Of a DNA stretch of 6,785 nt, positions 1-6,363 are shown one piece after another (position 1 is the first letter of the stretch; the number at the start of each line of letters is the position of its first letter). The DNA comes from Kiritimatiellia bacterium (lineage in GTDB: Bacteria; Verrucomicrobiota; Kiritimatiellia; RFP12; UBA1067). The translations under genes and the position numbers were made by a program. The DNA lies in contig JAFVCR010000041.1 of the NCBI GenBank assembly GCA_017479035.1, positions 1 through 6,785 of the forward strand. The letters run 5' to 3'. The notes below the pieces were generated by a model. It was not told where the DNA came from, did no database searches, and was given only the letters and a program-made list of their open reading frames with translations.

Positions 1-3000
1 CGCTTCACCCTCGAACTGCGTGAACCAAAACCCTGTGCCGCGCTGGATTTTGTTATTATCAAAAGTTGTGAAAGACGGGTCTGCATCGCCGTGCCACACC
101 ACGCGCGGCTCGCCGTTTTCGTCAACAATTTTTGAAACGTTTTCTGCTCGCTTGACTTTTTCCGCAAGTTTTGCTATTATTTCTGCGGAAGTTTTCTGAT
201 GTGGACGCTCTGTCCCGCTTTCGGGATTGTCCGGCGTTAAGATACCGTCAGAGGCTTCTGTTTCAATCGCTTCAACAGTGTATATCCTGTTGTCCGTTGC
301 GTCGGTATATTCCTTGACGCTCAATTTCGCTACATACACCCCGCCGTCAAACATGAACGGCGCATACAGCCTGTGCATTGTCTTGACGTTAGGCTTTTTG
401 CCGTCTTCGCGCTCCATCTCCTCGGATGCGGAAAACAACTGTTCCAGATTCGCCACCGCCGCAAGATGCACCCGCAAAGACGCGGACTTGCCTACCGCCT
501 TGCCGCTCATCATCTTTTCGCGGCTCTTTCCCGACAGCGTCGCAGTCAAACCGTCCTTGCTTGTCAACGGCTTGCCAATCAATCCGTCCAGCACAACACG
601 CGCCGCCTCGTAGGTGTCGGCGGTATTGGAAAGTGTCGCCTCGGCTAGGGTTTCCCAATCGCCGAACCAACGCTTGAAATTCGGAGTGCGCACCTGCACC
701 CATTGCCGCTCGGTCAAATTGGTGGGCTTGCCGTTGGGGGCTTTCATCCAGCCGGGCTTTTTCGTGCCGTCCGCATTGGTGTAGCGGCGCACGACCGCGC
801 CGTATTGCCTCTTGGTTTCCTCCGCGTCCTTCGCCGCGACGCTCCATCTGCCGCCCGGAACTTTGTTCCCTTCCATGTCCGCAGTGCGCCGGGCTTCCAA
901 AACCTCCGCAAGAGTTCTAGGCTTTCTGCCCCACAAGTCCTCTGTTTCGGTATTCTCCCCCATTGCCGTCGTCACGACCTCGTGGAGAACGTCGCGGATG
1001 AATCCTTGCGCCCTCTCCTGCCCTGCGGCACTTTCCTCGTCCTCTTTGTTGAACGAGCGCATCTCGCGGCTTTTCGCGAGAAGGTCTGCGATTTGTTTCG
1101 CGGGTTTGGACATTTCCCCGAAAAGACTGCCCTGCGCGTTGTAGTCCTTCCACGACGTGCCGCGCCAAAGCCGCCTGTCTTTGCCGGACTTGCGCCGCGC
1201 CTCCTCGTCCTCCCTGCGCCAACGCGTGTATTCGGCTATCGCCTCTTTCAATGCGGGGCGAAGGTCGTAGATTCCCTTTGTCGGGATGTCGGCAAGGTGC
1301 AGCAATTCGCTCGCCGCCGCTTTCAATGCGTGATATTCGTTCTCCGCGTCAAGTTCCCGCGTCTTGTCTATGAAGTCCCATGCCTCGCCTCCGGCTTCGC
1401 TTGCCCCCAGAAGGTCAACCATCACGGCGCGGCCGATGCGCTCCTTGCCCTCGCGGGTGAGGTTGTGGTTCTTGTCGAACATACCGTCGGTGTCGCGCAG
1501 CGTCCGGGAGATAGTCCCCAGAGCCGATGCGCTCGCCTCTTCGTCAAGAGTGCCGTCTCTGCGCCACACAAGCGCACCCAACGCCTCCGTGCCGCGCAAT
1601 GCCTTTGCGTCGCTTGCGGCGACGGTTGCGGCAGAAAGTTTGCCCTGCGGGGCTTCGTTGGCCATGTCCACAATATCATAGACGCTCAACTCGTGCGGCT
1701 TGTCTGCGCGGTTGTCCTCGATGCGCTTCAACTCGAAATGCACGATCGGGTTTTTCACGCCGTCGGGGATTTCAAGGCCGTGTTCCTCGGCCATGCGCCT
1801 CATGTGCGCGGCAAGTTCCTCTCCGTGGCCGCGCTCGAAGGCAAGGGCAAGACCCGTTGCGCGGGCGTTGCCGATGAAAACGTCCCCGCTGCCGTCCGAT
1901 GTAGTCCAAATCATGCCGTTTGCGGCGGACGACTGGATTTGCGCGGCTTGGAGCGGGTCGGGGTTTTCGGCTATTTTCTGTATTTTGGCGGCTCTGTCCT
2001 GTCCGTCGTCAACGCGGTTTTGCAGTTTGGGGTCTGTAAGACGCCTTTCGGGGTCTTCCTTGTAGGAAGTGCGCAGCGCGGACGCGTCGGAAACCTTCAA
2101 TTCTCCGATGATGTAAACGCCGTCTGCGGCCTTTATGCGGTAGAATTTCGCCCCCGGCTCGCCGGGAGACGCCGGATTTTCCGCAGAAGTCCCCGCCCCC
2201 GTGCGATTTGGCTTGACATTTCTCCTGTTTTGTGCTACACTTGCGGCGTTGTTGTTTCCATTATTAACGGAGGTTTTATTTATGTCCTTCTGGATAAACG
2301 AAAAAGAGGGCGTGGGGTTTGAAACCGGTGAGGCGGGATGGTGCAAATGGTCTCCCAAAAGCAACTCTTTCAGCCTTCCAATGACTTCTGCTGAAATGCG
2401 AGCCGTTCCTACTCCTTGCACACGCGTGAGCGAAGATAAAGCAGTAGCCTTTGCCCGTTCCCACGCCGCAGCCTGATATTTGGCGGCGTTTGTTTTATTG
2501 TGAGAGTATATGCCTACCTCGATGTCGTGCAGAGCAGCGGCAAGTTCTTTGCATAATTCATCGTCTTTTAGCGCATCCGATTCAAGAATCCTCTGGAAGT
2601 CGTAGAGTTCGTGGCCGCCGCGATTGAATTTCGCATCGTTCACGTCCTCGTCAACAATGATAATCTCGCCGATCCCGCCGTTTGCAAAGCGCACTGAAAC
2701 CTTTACGTCCCAATAACCGCCCTCGCCGGGGTCTGAAAGGCGCTTTATGCGGGCAATCTCCGCGCCTTGCGGAAGGTTCTTGCGGATTGCCTTTATCGCG
2801 TCGGCCAAGTCTCCGTTTGACGGCAGCGCGATAGTTCCGCCCGTCAAATCAACGACCCTGCCCCAGTCGCCCTCGTAGTCGTGCGCGGCTTTGTCCCTTG
2901 CGCGTTCGCGGCCTTTCAAGCCCTTGCGCATCACGGCCGTGCCTCCGGCTTTCGCCGCCGCCTTTTCCACTATGTCGCGCAGCAGAGGCTCATTCTCTGC

Positions 3001-3132
3001 GGCGCATTCTCTTCGCCCTCCATCTCCGTCGAACGCGAAATCTTTTTCCCTTCTAACTTTTTGCTTGATTTTTACGGTTAGATATGGTAAACTTATGACA
3101 AACGCCCATATTAGGGCGAAACGGAGCAACAT
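1..3132 (-). CDS. Phage/mobile-element large polyvalent protein (RelA/SpoT-like, DdrB-ParB-like, LPD-type and ART-like domains), C-terminus beyond window
   Basis: Minus-strand codons aligned to positions 1, 4, 7... are open from a stop at 3145-3147 to the left edge, at least 1044 codons. Domains, numbered from ATG 3132: residues 1-20 are hydrophobic (MLLRFALIWAFVISLPYL); 45-224 are RelA/SpoT-like, with LKGRERARDK at 72-81, D95, GYWD at 139-142 and GEIII at 155-159; about 225-320 is a Ser/Pro/Asn-rich linker; about 325-580 is DdrB/ParB-like, with GNAR at 421-424 and FDKNHNLTREGKERI near 560; then charged helices; LTERQWVQVRTPNFKRWFG at about 806-824, a signature I know from phage polyvalent proteins; a beta-rich LPD-type domain at about 825-965 (LTATLSGKSREKMMSGKAV, RLYAPFMFDGGVYVAKL); and from 1003 the ART-like start ENGEPRVVWHG...FWFT. 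Such proteins are thought to be injected or expressed early to modify host targets; that role is family inference. The start is uncertain: ATG 3132 has AAAGG 6 nt upstream but lies 3 bp from feoA, GTG 2970 would cut into the first domain, and the true N-terminus may be lost. Confidence 0.85.
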   Translation of the reverse strand, partial: MLLRFALIWAFVISLPYLTVKIKQKVRREKDFAFDGDGGRRECAAENEPLLRDIVEKAAAKAGGTAVMRKGLKGRERARDKAAHDYEGDWGRVVDLTGGTIALPSNGDLADAIKAIRKNLPQGAEIARIKRLSDPGEGGYWDVKVSVRFANGGIGEIIIVDEDVNDAKFNRGGHELYDFQRILESDALKDDELCKELAAALHDIEVGIYSHNKTNAAKYQAAAWERAKATALSSLTRVQGVGTARISAEVIGRLKELLLGDHLHHPASPVSNPTPSFSFIQKDINKTSVNNGNNNAASVAQNRRNVKPNRTGAGTSAENPASPGEPGAKFYRIKAADGVYIIGELKVSDASALRTSYKEDPERRLTDPKLQNRVDDGQDRAAKIQKIAENPDPLQAAQIQSSAANGMIWTTSDGSGDVFIGNARATGLALAFERGHGEELAAHMRRMAEEHGLEIPDGVKNPIVHFELKRIEDNRADKPHELSVYDIVDMANEAPQGKLSAATVAASDAKALRGTEALGALVWRRDGTLDEEASASALGTISRTLRDTDGMFDKNHNLTREGKERIGRAVMVDLLGASEAGGEAWDFIDKTRELDAENEYHALKAAASELLHLADIPTKGIYDLRPALKEAIAEYTRWRREDEEARRKSGKDRRLWRGTSWKDYNAQGSLFGEMSKPAKQIADLLAKSREMRSFNKEDEESAAGQERAQGFIRDVLHEVVTTAMGENTETEDLWGRKPRTLAEVLEARRTADMEGNKVPGGRWSVAAKDAEETKRQYGAVVRRYTNADGTKKPGWMKAPNGKPTNLTERQWVQVRTPNFKRWFGDWETLAEATLSNTADTYEAARVVLDGLIGKPLTSKDGLTATLSGKSREKMMSGKAVGKSASLRVHLAAVANLEQLFSASEEMEREDGKKPNVKTMHRLYAPFMFDGGVYVAKLSVKEYTDATDNRIYTVEAIETEASDGILTPDNPESGTERPHQKTSAEIIAKLAEKVKRAENVSKIVDENGEPRVVWHGDADPSFTTFDNNKIQRGTGFWFTQFEGEA
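2213..2241 (+). promoter_or_regulatory. Candidate sigma70-type promoter antisense to the polyvalent gene
   Basis: TTGACA (2213-2218) is a perfect -35 consensus. It is followed by a 17-bp spacer ending in TGC and then TACACT (2236-2241), a 4/6 match to TATAAT with the TGn extension. It lies in the AT-richer stretch that encodes the low-complexity linker on the other strand. A GGAGG and an ATG follow at the expected distances. Function is inferred from the motif alone, and chance is possible. Confidence 0.35.
2282..2476 (+). CDS. Possible small antisense ORF (64 aa), unknown function
   Basis: This small plus-strand frame sits opposite the linker and the end of the RelA/SpoT-like domain of the polyvalent gene. 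ATG 2282 is preceded by GGAGG (2269-2273) with 8 nt spacing, and the promoter-like element at 2213-2241 lies upstream. The product begins MSFWINEKEGVGFETGEAGW and ends at TGA 2474-2476. I recognise no family and see no membrane segment; it has two Cys and three Trp. The frame extends upstream to GTG 2201, which would add a hydrophobic leader, but the Shine-Dalgarno favours 2282. The complete set of expression signals is the only support. The opposite strand is clearly coding here, so this could be a chance frame. Confidence 0.22.
   Translation: MSFWINEKEGVGFETGEAGWCKWSPKSNSFSLPMTSAEMRAVPTPCTRVSEDKAVAFARSHAAA
3061..3093 (+). promoter_or_regulatory. Candidate promoter(s) of the feo operon
   Basis: This is the AT-rich stretch just before feoA. 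Two overlapping sigma70-like pairs fit: TTGCTT 3061-3066 with TATGGT 3083-3088 (16 bp apart), and TTGATT 3065-3070 with TAAACT 3088-3093 (17 bp apart). A TTTAC/GTAAA inverted pair (3071-3075 and 3087-3091) spans the -10 region and could be an operator half-site pair. I see no match to a classical Fur box. Confidence 0.4.
3103..3118 (+). promoter_or_regulatory. Short perfect dyad in the feoA leader
   Basis: CGCCC (3103-3107) and GGGCG (3114-3118) form a perfect 5-bp inverted repeat around ATATTA. It lies between the candidate -10 elements and the feoA Shine-Dalgarno GGAG (3123-3126). It could be a repressor site near the transcription start or a small 5'-UTR hairpin. It has no T-run, so it is not a terminator. 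Confidence 0.3.
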
Positions 3133-3135
3133 AAA

Positions 3136-3345
3136 ATGCCTTTGTCAATGATGGAAGTAGGTTCCAAGCACCGCATCTGCGCGATCAGCGGCAACGACTC
3201 GGTGCGCAAGCATTTAGGGGATTTGGGGTTCACGGAGGGTGCGGAGGTGACTATTATCGCCGCAGTTGACGGCAATCTGGTTCTTGGCATCCACCAAAGC
3301 CGCGTGGCCATAAACCGCGACCTCGCAATGAGAATTCTCGTATAA
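3136..3345 (+). CDS. feoA: FeoA domain protein, first copy (69 aa)
   Basis: FeoA proteins are small cytoplasmic SH3-like (beta-barrel) partners of the FeoB ferrous-iron permease, thought to act on its GTPase/channel function. The product shows the family layout: an N-terminal MEVGSKHRICAISG strand pair, a helix with VRKHLGDLGFTEGAEVTII, then a hairpin DGNLVLGIHQSRVAINRDLAMRILV. The LGF.EG.EVT core is the FeoA hallmark. Length is normal for the family (about 70-80 residues). The start is ATG 3136, with GGAG (3123-3126) 9 nt upstream. It is first in the operon, 79 bp before the second feoA. It resembles the clostridial FeoA type with a GNL.....SRVAI hairpin, unlike its neighbour, which suggests distinct partners or surfaces. 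Confidence 0.88.
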   Translation: MPLSMMEVGSKHRICAISGNDSVRKHLGDLGFTEGAEVTIIAAVDGNLVLGIHQSRVAINRDLAMRILV

Positions 3346-3358
3346 GGAAACGGCATTT

Positions 3359-3385
3359 GGCGGAAGCTGCGCAAAGAGTTCCGCC
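3359..3385 (+). other. Intercistronic hairpin between the two feoA genes
   Basis: GGCGGAA (3359-3365) and TTCCGCC (3379-3385) form a perfect 7-bp stem with a 13-nt loop. They lie in the 79-bp gap between the two feoA genes. The downstream sequence is GGTTCTGCATTAAAAAGTTT, with no immediate U-tract, so an mRNA-stability or processing hairpin, or a weak attenuator, fits better than a strong terminator. Confidence 0.4.
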
Positions 3386-3424
3386 GGTTCTGCATTAAAA
3401 AGTTTTGTCAGGAGTAGTACCGAA

Positions 3425-3646
3425 ATGAAGACACTGAAAGACATACCGATAGGCGGCACGGCAACGATCGTGCGTCTGCACGGCGAAGGGCCGGTCAAAC
3501 GGCGCATTATGGACATGGGCATCACCAAGGGCGCGGAAGTGACCGTCCGCAAAGTGGCTCCCATCGGGGATCCGCTCGAAGTTACCGTACGCGGGTTCGA
3601 GCTCAGCCTCCGCAAGGCCGAAGCGGCTCTCATAGAAGTTGCGTAA
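3425..3646 (+). CDS. feoA: FeoA domain protein, second copy (73 aa)
   Basis: This second FeoA-family protein starts at ATG 3425, with AGGAG (3410-3414) 10 nt upstream. Its sequence follows the common clostridial FeoA pattern almost throughout: TLKDIPIGGTATIVRLHGEG, then VKRRIMDMGITKGAEVTVRK, then GDPLEVTVRGFELSLRKAEA. The MGI.KG.EV turn and the GDP.E...RG..LSLR hairpin are the family's best conserved parts. It is only distantly similar to the first FeoA, so it is not a recent duplicate. It ends 22 bp before the feoB start, which implies co-transcription. Its expected role is to bind the cytoplasmic side of FeoB and support Fe(II) transport; this follows from the family and operon position. 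Confidence 0.92.
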   Translation: MKTLKDIPIGGTATIVRLHGEGPVKRRIMDMGITKGAEVTVRKVAPIGDPLEVTVRGFELSLRKAEAALIEVA

Positions 3647-3654
3647 TTTTTTGC

Positions 3655-3660
3655 AAGGAG
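3655..3660 (+). promoter_or_regulatory. Ribosome binding site that fixes the feoB start
   Basis: AAGGAG lies 8 nt before ATG 3669 and immediately after the end of the second feoA. An in-frame TTG at 3639 would overlap feoA and add ten residues before the usual FeoB N-terminus, so ATG 3669 is preferred. Confidence 0.8.
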
Positions 3661-3668
3661 AGTTAGAT

Positions 3669-6362
3669 ATGTCTATCAAAATCGCCCTTGCGGGCAACCC
3701 CAACAGCGGCAAGACGACGCTTTTCAACGCGCTTACCGGCTCCAACCAGTACGTCGGCAACTGGCCCGGCGTGACAGTAGAAAAGAAAGAAGGCGGGCTT
3801 AAAGGCCACAAGGACGTGGTCATCCAAGACTTGCCCGGCATCTATTCTCTTTCGCCGTATTCCATCGAAGAGAACGTCTCGCGCATGTATCTCGTGCAGG
3901 AGAAGCCCGATGCTATTCTCAACATCGTGGACGGCACGAACATCGAGCGCAACCTCTACCTCACCACGCAGCTCGCCGAACTTGGCCGTCCGTTGGTGAT
4001 TGCCGTCAACATGATGGATCTCGTTGACAAGAGCGGCGACAAGATCGATTTCGCCAAAGTGGGCAAACTCCTCGGCGCAGAAGTCATAGGCATCAGCGCA
4101 CAGCGCGGCAACGGCTGCCAGGAAGCGGCGGAGAAGGCCGTGGAACTCGCCAAGGCCGTTGCGAAGAAAGAAGCCCCCCACGTCTTTACCGGATCAGTGG
4201 AACACGCCATCGCGCACATCGAGGAATCCCTCCAGGGCAAGGTGCCGCAGGAGGCGATCCGCTGGTACGCAATCAAGGTGTTCGAGCGCGACAAGAATAT
4301 CCTCGCCGCACTCAAACTCGATGACGCCCTCGCCGCGCACCTCGAGCAGCACATCAAGGACTGCGAGAAGGAACTCGATGACGATGCCGAGGCCATCATC
4401 ACCTCCCAGCGCTACGCCTACATCCAGAAGATCATTGCCGATGCCGTAGTGAAGAACAAAAAGAACGCCGCTCGCGTTTCCCTTTCCGACCGCATCGACC
4501 GGTTCGTGACGAACCGCATCCTCGCGCTGCCGATCTTCTTCCTTTCGCTCGTTGCCATGTACTGGCTTGCCGTTTCCGACGGCGGTCCCGGCACTGTCTT
4601 GACCGATTGGGCAAACGACGGCTTGCTCGGCGACGGCTGGTTCCTACCCTTCACCCAGCACGAATACGCAAGCCCCGAAGGCACTGCCGATGCAGACAAG
4701 CCTTGGTTTGAAGGCATGGACTTCGACACCGCCTCCGAGGAATACGAACCCCACGAAAAGAACATCGAAGCGTGGGAAGGCGCATACAAGGACGCTTTCG
4801 ATGAAAAATTCGGCGAAGGCAAGTATGACGAAGCTCTCGCAGACTTCAACGAAAAAGCCGAAAAGGAATTCAAGCCCGAAAATGAAGGCGACGAGTTCGA
4901 GGCTAGCGAGTTCGAGGTTTTCGCAGGATGGCTCGACCCCGCAGAAGTGACTGCAGAAGCGTGGCTTGAAGACGAAGACACGGGTGAAGTCCTCGCCGGC
5001 GAATACAAGGTCGGCGAAGACGGCAAGATCGAAGTCGAACGCTGCGAATGCGAAGAGGACGCACAAGAGGAATGCAAGCACGAAGACTTGAAGTGGGTCT
5101 GCACATACAAGATGTATGAAGCCTCCAAGGAAGTGCAGGAACTCGACGAAGGCGACTTCGGCGTGTGGATTCCCGGCCTTGCCGCCGCTGCGGAAGGTTG
5201 GGTCGAGTCCGCCGGCATCGAAGGTCTCGCCGCTGCTCTCATCAACAACGGCCTCATCGGCGGTGTCGCCACGGTGCTCGGCTTCGTGCCCGTCATTGCA
5301 ATCGTGTTCCTTTTCCTCGCGTTTCTCGAGGACTGCGGCTACATGGCGCGCGTGGCGTTCATCATGGACCGCATCTTCCGCTCGTTTGGGCTCTCCGGCA
5401 AGTCGTTCATCCCGATGCTCGTGGGCAAAGGCTGCGGCGTGCCTGCCGTCATGGCCGCACGCACGATCGAGAACGTCCGCGACCAGCGCATGACCATCAC
5501 CCTTTGCACCTTCATGCCTTGCGGCGCGAAGACGGTCATCATCACGATGTTCACCGCCGCGTTCTTCCGCGAATACTGGTATGTGGCGGCGTTGATGGAC
5601 ATCCTCGGCGTTGCGATAATCGTCCTCGGCGGCATCGCTCTCAAGAAGAGCCGCTGGTTCGCCGGCGAGGCCGCACCGTTCGTCATGGAACTGCCCGCTT
5701 ATCACCTCCCGACTCTCGGCAACATCCTTCGCCACACCTGGACGCGCGTCCGCGCCTACGCCATCAAGGCAGGTACTGTGATCTTCGCGGCTTGCGTCGT
5801 GCTTACGTTGATGATGACGTTCGACTGGCACCTCAACGTTCTTGAAGAAGAGCAGATCGGCGAATCGATCCTCGCCTCCATCGGCAACTCGATCGCGTGG
5901 CTCTTCGCGCCGCTCGGTTTCGGCACATGGCAGGGAGCCACTGCCACGCTTTCCGCCGAAATCGCCAAGGAACAGGCCACCGCCACGCTCGCAATGGTCG
6001 CCGGCGGAGACGGTTCCACAATCCAGAACGTGGTCGCTCTGTTCAAAACATTCTCGCCGTTCCCGGCGATGAGCGCGCTCTCCTTCATGCTCTTCAACCT
6101 GTTCGTGCCGCCGTGCCTCGTGGCCATCGTCAACACGTTCAAGGAAATGGGCAGCGCGAAATGGGGCTGGTTCGCAACGATATTCCAGTTGTTTGTGGGC
6201 TACGTCATCGCGCTCAATGCGTTCCAGATCGGCGCACTCCTCACCGACAGTTCCCTCCTCTCGACGGGCAACTACATTGCCCTCGCGGTCGCGGCTGTCA
6301 TCGACCTCTTCGTGCTGTGGGCGATATTCCGTCCCGCGCCGAAACGCACGGTGGTGGCGTAA
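3669..6362 (+). CDS. feoB: Ferrous iron transport protein B with large acidic Cys-containing insert (897 aa)
   Basis: FeoB is the GTPase-coupled inner-membrane permease for Fe(II). The N-terminal G domain is intact: G1 GNPNSGKT at 9-16, G2 T36, G3 DLPG at 54-57, G4 NMMD at 114-117 and G5 SAQRG at 143-147, followed by the helical domain to about residue 270. The first membrane segment is at about 284-302. The Gate-type membrane region resumes at about 500 with EDCGYMARVAF (554-564), GKGCGVPA (C589), FMPCGAK (C618) and VPPCLV (C816), ending in a last membrane helix and RPAPKRTVVA. Typical FeoB proteins have about 650-800 residues. The excess here is an insert at residues 325-497, about one third Asp/Glu, with Cys 459, 461, 469 and 478 and His 471. 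After one membrane crossing this loop should face the periplasm. The start is ATG 3669 with AAGGAG 8 nt upstream. It lies between feoA and a Cys-rich FeoB-associated gene. The core assignment is secure; the role of the insert is unknown. Confidence 0.97.
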   Translation: MSIKIALAGNPNSGKTTLFNALTGSNQYVGNWPGVTVEKKEGGLKGHKDVVIQDLPGIYSLSPYSIEENVSRMYLVQEKPDAILNIVDGTNIERNLYLTTQLAELGRPLVIAVNMMDLVDKSGDKIDFAKVGKLLGAEVIGISAQRGNGCQEAAEKAVELAKAVAKKEAPHVFTGSVEHAIAHIEESLQGKVPQEAIRWYAIKVFERDKNILAALKLDDALAAHLEQHIKDCEKELDDDAEAIITSQRYAYIQKIIADAVVKNKKNAARVSLSDRIDRFVTNRILALPIFFLSLVAMYWLAVSDGGPGTVLTDWANDGLLGDGWFLPFTQHEYASPEGTADADKPWFEGMDFDTASEEYEPHEKNIEAWEGAYKDAFDEKFGEGKYDEALADFNEKAEKEFKPENEGDEFEASEFEVFAGWLDPAEVTAEAWLEDEDTGEVLAGEYKVGEDGKIEVERCECEEDAQEECKHEDLKWVCTYKMYEASKEVQELDEGDFGVWIPGLAAAAEGWVESAGIEGLAAALINNGLIGGVATVLGFVPVIAIVFLFLAFLEDCGYMARVAFIMDRIFRSFGLSGKSFIPMLVGKGCGVPAVMAARTIENVRDQRMTITLCTFMPCGAKTVIITMFTAAFFREYWYVAALMDILGVAIIVLGGIALKKSRWFAGEAAPFVMELPAYHLPTLGNILRHTWTRVRAYAIKAGTVIFAACVVLTLMMTFDWHLNVLEEEQIGESILASIGNSIAWLFAPLGFGTWQGATATLSAEIAKEQATATLAMVAGGDGSTIQNVVALFKTFSPFPAMSALSFMLFNLFVPPCLVAIVNTFKEMGSAKWGWFATIFQLFVGYVIALNAFQIGALLTDSSLLSTGNYIALAVAAVIDLFVLWAIFRPAPKRTVVA

Positions 6363-6363
6363 G

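Noticed and set aside
703..2322. Plus-strand open frame of 539 codons
   Set aside because: It is the exact antisense codon register of the polyvalent gene; its product is Arg/Val/Leu/Cys-rich with no recognisable domain, and the minus strand reads as known domains throughout.
2881..3151. Small plus-strand frames before feoA (66 and 86 codons)
   Set aside because: They lie opposite the RelA/SpoT-like domain, lack Shine-Dalgarno support and show no domain; the second also overlaps the feoA start.
3639..3668. Upstream TTG start for feoB adding ten residues
   Set aside because: It overlaps feoA, lacks a good Shine-Dalgarno at the right distance, and would place AAGGAG inside the coding region, whereas ATG 3669 has AAGGAG 8 nt upstream and gives the usual FeoB N-terminus.
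4418..5296. Minus-strand frame of 292 codons opposite feoB
   Set aside because: It is a Ser-rich shadow that follows from the GAA/GAC-rich coding of the FeoB acidic insert.
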